Assembly: GCA_024275695.1 (NCBI GenBank)
Contig: JAJRYP010000027.1
Coordinates: 1-11,971, forward strand
Length of the DNA: 11,971 nucleotides
Source: Patescibacteria group bacterium
GTDB lineage: Bacteria > Patescibacteriota > Gracilibacteria > UBA1369 > PNNO01
Direction: 5' to 3'
In this document: positions 5,815 through 11,971 of the stretch, in pieces
Numbering within the stretch: position 1 is the first letter of the stretch
Layout of the letters: every line of letters starts with the position of its first letter
Program-made: the position numbers and the translations under genes
Notes under the pieces: generated by a model
The model's input: only the letters and a program-made list of their open reading frames with translations
Told to the model about the DNA's origin: nothing
The model's database searches: none

Positions 5815-8800
5815 ATGAGCACAAAAAACTTTCTAAAAAAAGGAGCACTGCTTGTTTGTTGTGCTCAGGTGTTTTCGTTTATTCCGGTTCAAGGTGCGTA
5901 CGCTCAAGCCGCCATGGAAAAAATTAATATAAAATCGGAGATTCGTGAAACAGAAGTCGTTCCAATTAGAGAAAAAACTATAGCTCCCGAAAAAATAACG
6001 GAAAGTATTAAACTTGCGCCGGAAGATATTAAAGAAGATGTCAAGCTTGTAGATCCGACAGACCTTGAACAAGAAAAAATCGAACCGATAAATCCTGTAG
6101 ATCCGGAAATCATCGAAAATTTACCCGAATTGCCGGAAATCCCTGAAAATATGCAGACGATCGACGGATATATTCCAACGGAACCGATAGAAATTACGGA
6201 AAGAACCGGTCAATCATCAATAAAAGATAGTTTCGACGTTAACGGAACAAGCGGAGCCGCAACATTTGCAAATAATTTATATCTCCCTCCGGGAAGAAAC
6301 GGCATGACACCAACTCTTGCCTTAAACTACAGTAGCGATAACAAGGCTAACGATTCAATTGTCGGATACGGATGGAATTTAACTTCAAATTATATTGCAC
6401 GCTCAAGCAGATACGGAATTCCCGAAAGTTATGAAACAAACGAATTTTACGTGAGTCTGCCGGGAGCAAATGAAGAAATCGTGGCGATAAGCCTCACTGA
6501 CGATCATCACGGAGAATATGGAGCTAAAATCGAACAAGCGTTTTTAAAATACGAATTTTTAAACAACGACACCTGGAAAGTTACCGACAAGCAAGGGACG
6601 GAATATTTTTTCGGGCAAACGGCCAATACGCGCCAGGATGACCCAAGCGATTCAACAAGAATATATAAATGGATGCTTGATGAGATTCGCGATACCAACG
6701 GAAATTGGATTAAATATACATATTACAAAGATGCCGGCGAAATCTATCCCGGGTCAATTAATTATACAGGTCATAATACGGATGATGGTCCGATAATTGT
6801 TAAGTTTCAGCCTTTTTACGATAGCCCTTCAACCCTTCGCGGCGATAACATAACGAAATTCAGTACGGGTTTCAGTGTAACAACAAATTATATTCTCGAA
6901 TCTGTGGAGGTTGAGATTGCAGGCGAGAATAACGGCTATCCTGTTATACGACATGACTTTAATTACACAAAAAGTGACAGCAATAAGAGAAATTTACTAA
7001 CATCGGTTACCCAAATCGGTATCGATTCAAACGGACAGGAAACATCTCTTCCATCCACTAATTTTACATATTCTGACGAAGGAGATACACGCTGGGAAGA
7101 ACCGACACAGGGATGGCAGGTGCAGTGTATTCTTAGCAGTGATGATGGAAGCGGAGCTGTCGAAGCCGGGACAAGAATGGTTGATATTAATAGCGACGGC
7201 CTTATTGATTGCGGATCAAAATATTCACAGTTTTTAAAAATCAATAATGCAGTGGATGATTTGGTTTACATACCCGGATTTTCCCCTATTCCCGATCAAG
7301 AACTTTACGGCTTCCCGAGTGTTGCAATGATGGAAGTTAACGGTGACGGAAGGATAGATTTTGTGAAAGCGATTGAAGACAGCGGACTTAAAAAATCTAT
7401 ATACTTTCATAACGGTATAGACGGATGGACACGAAATTCAGCATGGAATATTCCGACACCGTTGTTTATAAAATCTATTTCTACGGGTGTTGGAGCAAAA
7501 ACGGGAGATTTTAACGGTGACGGGCTGACAGATATTGTTTTGTTGCAGGATAATTACAGCAAAACAAGAGAACACAGTACGGACCCATGGACTATAACGC
7601 ACGATTATATTTTGGAAATGTATATAAATAACGGGATTAACGGATGGGACCTGGATACCGAATGGACTTTTACACAAGACATGATATTTTTGCAAAACTA
7701 TTATAGGTACGGACCTCCTTATAGCTATAGTACACGATATCCAAAATACTATGACGCACGCGTAATGGATTACAATAATGATGGATTGGCGGATATTGTT
7801 TTTGGAGCCGGAGGAGCTTCCGCTGATTTGATTTATCTGAACAACGGAAACAAAGGCTGGACAACCATACCAAATACACTGGTGGATCAGTTTAGCGATC
7901 ATGGCAGAGATCTTGGCGTAAGATTTCAGGATATTAACGGCGACGGTCTTCCCGACTACTTTAAAGGTGAAGACAACAGATACGAGCTTGAACTGAATAA
8001 CGGAAAGGAATATTTAAGTGAAAATGCAAATTGGGGTGGTGAATTTCCGCAAGATGTTCCGATTGCACAGCAAAGCGGCAGATACAGAGGAACCGAATTG
8101 GTTGACCTTAACGGAGACGGATTGCTCGACATCCTCTACGGTCGGCATGTCCTATCAAATCAAAACGAATATTATAAAAAAGTCTATTTAAACCGGGCTT
8201 CAATCCCCGACCTTCTCGTCAATGTTAATAACAATCGCGGCAGCAGCATTGCCATTGAATATAAGAACTCTCCCGAATATCTGGATTCAAACAATAATCT
8301 CGAAAATCCAAAACTTCACATCCCGAAAATGACAGTCTTTCGGGTGACTTACTCGGATGACTTTGGCGGAGATTATGAAGTTACATACAATTATGAGGAC
8401 GCGGAATATGTTCATATGGACTCGCATCATAACGAATTTGGCGGCTTCCATGTGATTACGAAAACGGACAATGAAGGAATGGTTGAGAAAACATATTATC
8501 ATCAAGGCGGAGGTATTGATGGAAGCGCGCAGGGTGAATTTAACGATCATATTTCAAAAACGGGAAAACCTTACAGGGTTGAAATATATAATAACTCGAA
8601 CGGTCAACTTACAAAGTATTCACAATCAATAATGAAATGGGAGTACGCGGATCTTGGAAATGATAGATATTTTCCAAAAATGACACGGGAATTAACATTT
8701 ACATTTGCACCGGGAGGAGCATCCGGGGACACTGCAAATGTTTATATGTATGACGATACAAACGGGAATCTTATCGAATCTGTTTCGTATGGGGAGGTAG

Positions 8801-9753
8801 ATGCTAACGAAGACGGGACATATAGCGATATCGGAAATGATACTGTTCGTTCAACTACAACATATACCAACAATGTGGCGGATCATGTAATCGGCCTTCC
8901 GGTTACGGAAATCGTATACGATTATACGAATGTTAAGTTGTCCGAAACGCAACATTTTTATGACAACCTGCCACTCGGACAGGTATCGATCGGAAATGAA
9001 ACGTCGGTTAGCCGATGGCATCGCGCAAACGAGTATTACACAACTGAATTTATTTATGACGCGTACGGGAATGTTACGCAGGTAACGGATCCGCGCGGAA
9101 ATTCAACAACGGCGGTGTACGACGGTTATAACATGTATCCGGATTCCGTAACAAACGCGAAAGGACACACATCGATATATGATTATGAATATCGAAACGG
9201 ACAGCCTTCGTATATGGAAAGTCCGAATGGAAATATTGCCTCTCATACCTATGATTCCCTTGGAAGACTTGTTCAAACGGATATTTCAAATCCGGCCAAC
9301 CCCTCTTCACTGACAAAAGCAACCGAGATTATTTATGAAGACGGCGCGATTCCTAATTATACGGAAACACGCCTATATGCAAATGCGAACAGTCAAAATC
9401 CTCAAATCAAACGTAGTTTTGTAAACGGGAGCGGGCAGGTGGTGCAGTCGCGGTCAAGCGCTCCGATTCAAGGAGAATTTATCGTTCAGGACACTTCGTA
9501 CGATGCCAAAGGACGTACAACAAGGTCGTCGCTTCCGTATTTTGCTTCGGGCGACGCATATCAACCGGCAGATCTGTCGAAACAGGCAAATGAATTTACT
9601 TACGATATCCTTGACAGGGTACTCACTACCACAAACATACTCGGTACCACAACTACCTCGTATTTCATCTGGGACACAACAACTCTTGATCCGGAAGGCA
9701 ATCAAAAAAAGTTAATTAACGACGCTTACGGACGACTGGCGGAAGTTGTGTAA
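5815..9753 (+). CDS. giant exported SpvB/VCBS/YD-repeat protein, N-terminal 1312 residues
   Basis: The protein begins with a Sec signal peptide (NFLKKG, hydrophobic ALLVCCAQVFSFIPV, likely cleavage after AYA at residue 30). An acidic, Pro-rich spacer follows (about 31-135, with VDPTDLEQEK and LPELPEIPEN). A SpvB/TcB-type N-terminal domain spans about 136-385 (GTSGAATFANNLYLPPGRNG, VGYGWNL). Six FG-GAP/VCBS-like motifs with calcium-loop residues follow: DINSDGLID (457), EVNGDGRID (507), DFNGDGLTD (565), DYNNDGLAD (652), DINGDGLPD (706), DLNGDGLLD (764). YD repeats begin near 1080 (FIYDAYGNVTQ, HTYDSLGRLVQ, FTYDILDRVL). In TcB/TcC and RHS proteins these parts form a beta-propeller and a hollow shell that encloses a C-terminal toxin. 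Translation stops at TAA 9751-9753 in the middle of a YD repeat (NDAYGRLAEVV), yet the same frame continues open to the window end, so this is the upstream half of a larger gene. No Shine-Dalgarno precedes the ATG. Confidence 0.88.
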   Translation: MSTKNFLKKGALLVCCAQVFSFIPVQGAYAQAAMEKINIKSEIRETEVVPIREKTIAPEKITESIKLAPEDIKEDVKLVDPTDLEQEKIEPINPVDPEIIENLPELPEIPENMQTIDGYIPTEPIEITERTGQSSIKDSFDVNGTSGAATFANNLYLPPGRNGMTPTLALNYSSDNKANDSIVGYGWNLTSNYIARSSRYGIPESYETNEFYVSLPGANEEIVAISLTDDHHGEYGAKIEQAFLKYEFLNNDTWKVTDKQGTEYFFGQTANTRQDDPSDSTRIYKWMLDEIRDTNGNWIKYTYYKDAGEIYPGSINYTGHNTDDGPIIVKFQPFYDSPSTLRGDNITKFSTGFSVTTNYILESVEVEIAGENNGYPVIRHDFNYTKSDSNKRNLLTSVTQIGIDSNGQETSLPSTNFTYSDEGDTRWEEPTQGWQVQCILSSDDGSGAVEAGTRMVDINSDGLIDCGSKYSQFLKINNAVDDLVYIPGFSPIPDQELYGFPSVAMMEVNGDGRIDFVKAIEDSGLKKSIYFHNGIDGWTRNSAWNIPTPLFIKSISTGVGAKTGDFNGDGLTDIVLLQDNYSKTREHSTDPWTITHDYILEMYINNGINGWDLDTEWTFTQDMIFLQNYYRYGPPYSYSTRYPKYYDARVMDYNNDGLADIVFGAGGASADLIYLNNGNKGWTTIPNTLVDQFSDHGRDLGVRFQDINGDGLPDYFKGEDNRYELELNNGKEYLSENANWGGEFPQDVPIAQQSGRYRGTELVDLNGDGLLDILYGRHVLSNQNEYYKKVYLNRASIPDLLVNVNNNRGSSIAIEYKNSPEYLDSNNNLENPKLHIPKMTVFRVTYSDDFGGDYEVTYNYEDAEYVHMDSHHNEFGGFHVITKTDNEGMVEKTYYHQGGGIDGSAQGEFNDHISKTGKPYRVEIYNNSNGQLTKYSQSIMKWEYADLGNDRYFPKMTRELTFTFAPGGASGDTANVYMYDDTNGNLIESVSYGEVDANEDGTYSDIGNDTVRSTTTYTNNVADHVIGLPVTEIVYDYTNVKLSETQHFYDNLPLGQVSIGNETSVSRWHRANEYYTTEFIYDAYGNVTQVTDPRGNSTTAVYDGYNMYPDSVTNAKGHTSIYDYEYRNGQPSYMESPNGNIASHTYDSLGRLVQTDISNPANPSSLTKATEIIYEDGAIPNYTETRLYANANSQNPQIKRSFVNGSGQVVQSRSSAPIQGEFIVQDTSYDAKGRTTRSSLPYFASGDAYQPADLSKQANEFTYDILDRVLTTTNILGTTTTSYFIWDTTTLDPEGNQKKLINDAYGRLAEVV
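9751..9753 (+). other. in-frame TAA interrupting the RHS reading frame
   Basis: This TAA is codon 1313. Related YD-repeat proteins of this type read …VVEYN…TTYTT.Y.YD… at this point, as I remember the family. Here the sequence is VV-stop-YLPGTTYNTYYDY, so a single G-to-T change of a GAA codon explains it. No insertion or deletion is present, since both flanks are in the same frame. Possible readings are a true nonsense mutation or pseudogenisation, phase- or strain-level variation in a mixed sample, an assembly or sequencing error, or two separately translated polypeptides. Confidence 0.75.
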
Positions 9754-11971
9754 TATTTGCCGGGAACTACATACAATACGTACTACGACTACACACCGCC
9801 GGGATCAATTAAAAAAATCACCGACAATTACGGCAACATTCGCGAATTTACATATGATGGGCTTGGACGATTAACATTGCAATCGGATTTTCACTTACCG
9901 ACCGATACAACATATAGCAAATGGTCGTACAGTTATGACGCGAATTCAAACTTAATTCAAGAATCGCCGGGAGATAAAAGCGTGATCAGATATACCTATG
10001 ACGAGTTAAACCGCGTTTTAACCGAATATTCAACAAAAACGGGAAAGACGGAAGTTACTTACAAATATGATACTGCTCCAAACGGAATCGGGTTGTTAAG
10101 GTCAATTGTTAAAGACGGATGGCAAAATTATTTCGAATATGACATAAACGGGAATGTTGTACATGAAACAACCGTTGTCAAAGGTAAATCTTTTGATACG
10201 TGGAGGCAGTTCGATCTTCAGGGAAAAACAACACAACTTACATCACCTGATGGTGGTTTATTAAGTTATCATTACAACAACGCGGGTTTACCGAGTCGTG
10301 TCGACTATGGATTTTCTCCTTTAGTTGATAATTTACAGTACACTCCTCTTGGACAAATGTCGCATATCGAGTTCAACAACGGAGCGGTAACCGATTACAC
10401 GTATCCGGAAAACGAACTTTACAGGTTAACCCATATTACAACCGTTTTGGGCGGTCAGACGATTCAGGATCTTGATTACACATATGATGCGATAAATAAT
10501 TTAACTCATTTTGAAGATAACTCGCAGCCTATTACACTAAAAGTGGCGGACTTCACTTATGATGCCCTGTCGCGTCTCAAAACCGCGCACGCGGAAATTG
10601 GCGGACAGGTTATTTATGATCAAACATATAATTACAATGCAATCGGAAACATTACGAACAAGTCCGATGTCGGTTCGTACGCGTATTCCGGCGGTGACGC
10701 GGCAACCGCGCAATCGGTTTATTCAAATCCGCACGCGGTAACCGAGGCGGGCGGTGTTCGGTACAAATATGATCGGCGCGGGAATATGACGGAAATAGAC
10801 GACGGAAGCAATACAGTCGAACTTTCCTACAACTACAATGACGATCACATCATCTATAAAAAAGATCTCAACGGTGTCAGGTACGCATACGATGCTTCCG
10901 GCGGACGCGTATGGAAACAGGAAATTGAATATATGACACTTTTCCCGTCTCCGTTTAAACCTAAGGAAGCAGCCTTTGGAGCAATCACGAAAGGACAAAC
11001 AACATGTACCCCAATTTCAACACCCGTCACAAGTACAAAAGCGGGATCTCAACTTCTCACGGATCCGGGGGTTGTTATAAACCCCCGTTACGACTACGAC
11101 GAAGAATGCAGAGCCATAAAAAGCACAGGAGCGCAGACAAGATATATCGGGAATTATTATGAAGAAACTTCGACGCGTTCAAAAAGCGTAAAGGGAGGAA
11201 CCGATGTTGTTAAGCGAGCGCATGTTACCGTAAACGGCATGCAAGTCGCGACAATAGAAAAAAGATCGCAAATGTTTCCTTTCGGATCATACTCGACTGA
11301 CATATTTTTCCATCATCGCGATCACCTTGGAAGCGCGAGCGTGGACACGTCGGGTGGGAACGTAACGGCGGTGACGGATTATCTGCCTTTCGGCTCAACG
11401 TTAAATGACGTTAATACCGCTGCCTCGGGTTATGAAAACTCATACAAATTCACAGGCCAGGAGTTAGACGAAGAAACCGGCCTGTATTACTATGACGCCC
11501 GCTATTACGATCCTGCGCTTGGAAGGTTTTTGGCGGTGGATGAGCTTTCGAAAGTGCTTGGCCGACCGGCCGAACTTAAAGAGATGAGCGGAAAGAGTTT
11601 GAAAGAGGTTTTAAGCAATCCGCAGGCATTAAACACTTATTCGTATGTGCTGAATAATCCGCTGAAGTATGTGGATGAGAGTGGGAATTGCGTTTGGGAT
11701 GCATGCTTTGTAGAAGGTACCTACGGATTAGTTACGGTAATAGGGTTGGTGTCCGCATATATTGGCACTCAGGCAGTAAAAGAACAGATAGGTAATCAAA
11801 ATTACAGCCCCGGTTATGAATCAAGTGATACAAATAATTCTACAACCCAAACGTCAACTAAAACTATAGTAAATATAAATGAGCATGGTGGTACTTCAAC
11901 ACTTCAACAACTAACACCGCCGGCAACAAACAAACGTCCGATTTATACCCCCAGCCAACAAACTCCTGCAA
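9754..11971 (+). CDS. RHS C-terminal half: YD repeats, RHS-associated core, start of variable C-terminus (partial)
   Basis: The frame of the preceding gene continues without a stop for 739 codons to the right edge. It encodes further YD repeats (FTYDGLGRLTLQ, YTYDELNRVLTE, FEYDINGNVVH, FTYDALSRLKT, YKYDRRGNMTE, YAYDASGGRV). After an unusual insertion at 10933-11130 it reaches IGNYYEE and the RHS-associated core: HHRDHLGSASV (11311), YKFTGQELDEETGLYYYDAR (about 11443-11502), YYDPALGRFLAVDE, and NTYSYVLNNPLKYVDESG (ending 11682). Both DPxGL-type motifs have Glu in place of Pro. Then come CVWDACFVEG, a hydrophobic segment (LVTVIGLVSAYIG) and a Thr/Gln/Pro-rich stretch that probably leads to the toxin or effector domain beyond the window. 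If translated separately, no ATG is available before 10357; GTG 9982 has a GGGAG 8 bases upstream. It most probably belongs to one gene with the upstream half, split by the TAA, so it may be a pseudogene fragment. No product start is claimed. Confidence 0.75.

Noticed and set aside
6001..6180. Acidic Pro-rich stretch as a separate repeat element
   Set aside because: It is a low-complexity protein spacer (recurring VDP/PEI/PEN units) without a regular DNA repeat, so it is described within the gene.
7438..7902. 154-codon minus-strand frame inside the RHS gene
   Set aside because: It lies wholly opposite the conserved VCBS repeat region, has shadow-like composition (rich in Ile, Val, Cys) and no own promoter context.
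10559..10998. Overlapping plus- and minus-strand frames in the RHS C-terminal half
   Set aside because: The frame in phase with the upstream gene encodes clear YD repeats across the whole stretch, so these are shadows.
5815..11971. Alternative genetic code with a reassigned stop codon
   Set aside because: Only one internal TAA occurs in more than 11 kb of coding sequence, TAA ends the other complete genes, and no in-frame TGA or TAG appears within them.
1..11971. tRNA, rRNA, CRISPR array, insertion sequence or attachment site
   Set aside because: No T-loop-like tRNA signature with a matching acceptor stem, no evenly spaced direct repeats, no transposase or terminal inverted repeats were seen on either strand by reading.

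Overview
The window looks like a piece of a Candidate Phyla Radiation (Patescibacteria) genome, probably from the Parcubacteria side. The reasons are the style of the pseudopilins (GF…VE prepilin motifs, an SREG…LRDTNWL-type helix), a Lys/Arg-rich single-pass membrane protein between them, a very large secreted SpvB/YD-repeat/RHS protein, and a lack of Shine-Dalgarno sequences before all five confidently placed starts. TAA is the stop codon of every complete gene, and there is no sign of UGA recoding. This taxonomic call is inference from gene style; there is no marker gene in the window.

Layout. (1) Positions 1-330 are visibly GC-richer (about 57% over the first 180 bases) than the rest (about 40%). 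They hold the 3' end of an unrecognised plus-strand reading frame, followed by a strong GC-rich hairpin at 290-326. (2) Positions 344-3211, minus strand, encode a 955-residue cytoplasmic, mostly helical protein with TPR-like repeats at the N-terminus and, by eye, a degenerate HD-GYP-like domain at the C-terminus. (3) A 211-base divergent intergenic region carries a plausible sigma70-type promoter and a 5'-leader hairpin facing right. (4) Positions 3423-5692 are a compact three-gene operon: pseudopilin, single-pass membrane protein, pseudopilin. (5) From 5815 to the right edge runs one continuous reading frame for a giant exported protein: signal peptide, acidic Pro-rich tether, SpvB/TcB-type N-terminal domain, six FG-GAP/VCBS-type DxNxDG repeats, many YD repeats, an RHS-associated core, and the start of a variable C-terminal region that is cut by the window end. 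This frame is interrupted once, by a TAA at 9751-9753.

How the parts may work together. The operon would add minor pilins to a type IV pilus or pseudopilus whose motor, platform and peptidase genes are not in this window. The RHS protein is of the polymorphic-toxin/adhesin type, with a sugar- or protein-binding shell and an interchangeable C-terminal tip. Both could act in contact with a host or competitor cell, but their adjacency is the only link visible here. The most notable observations are the single in-frame nonsense codon in an otherwise intact RHS frame of more than 2,050 codons, the altered DPxGL cleavage motifs of the RHS core, and the apparently metal-ligand-free HD-GYP-like domain in the divergent gene. 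I found no complete new multi-gene system, tRNA, CRISPR array or insertion sequence.
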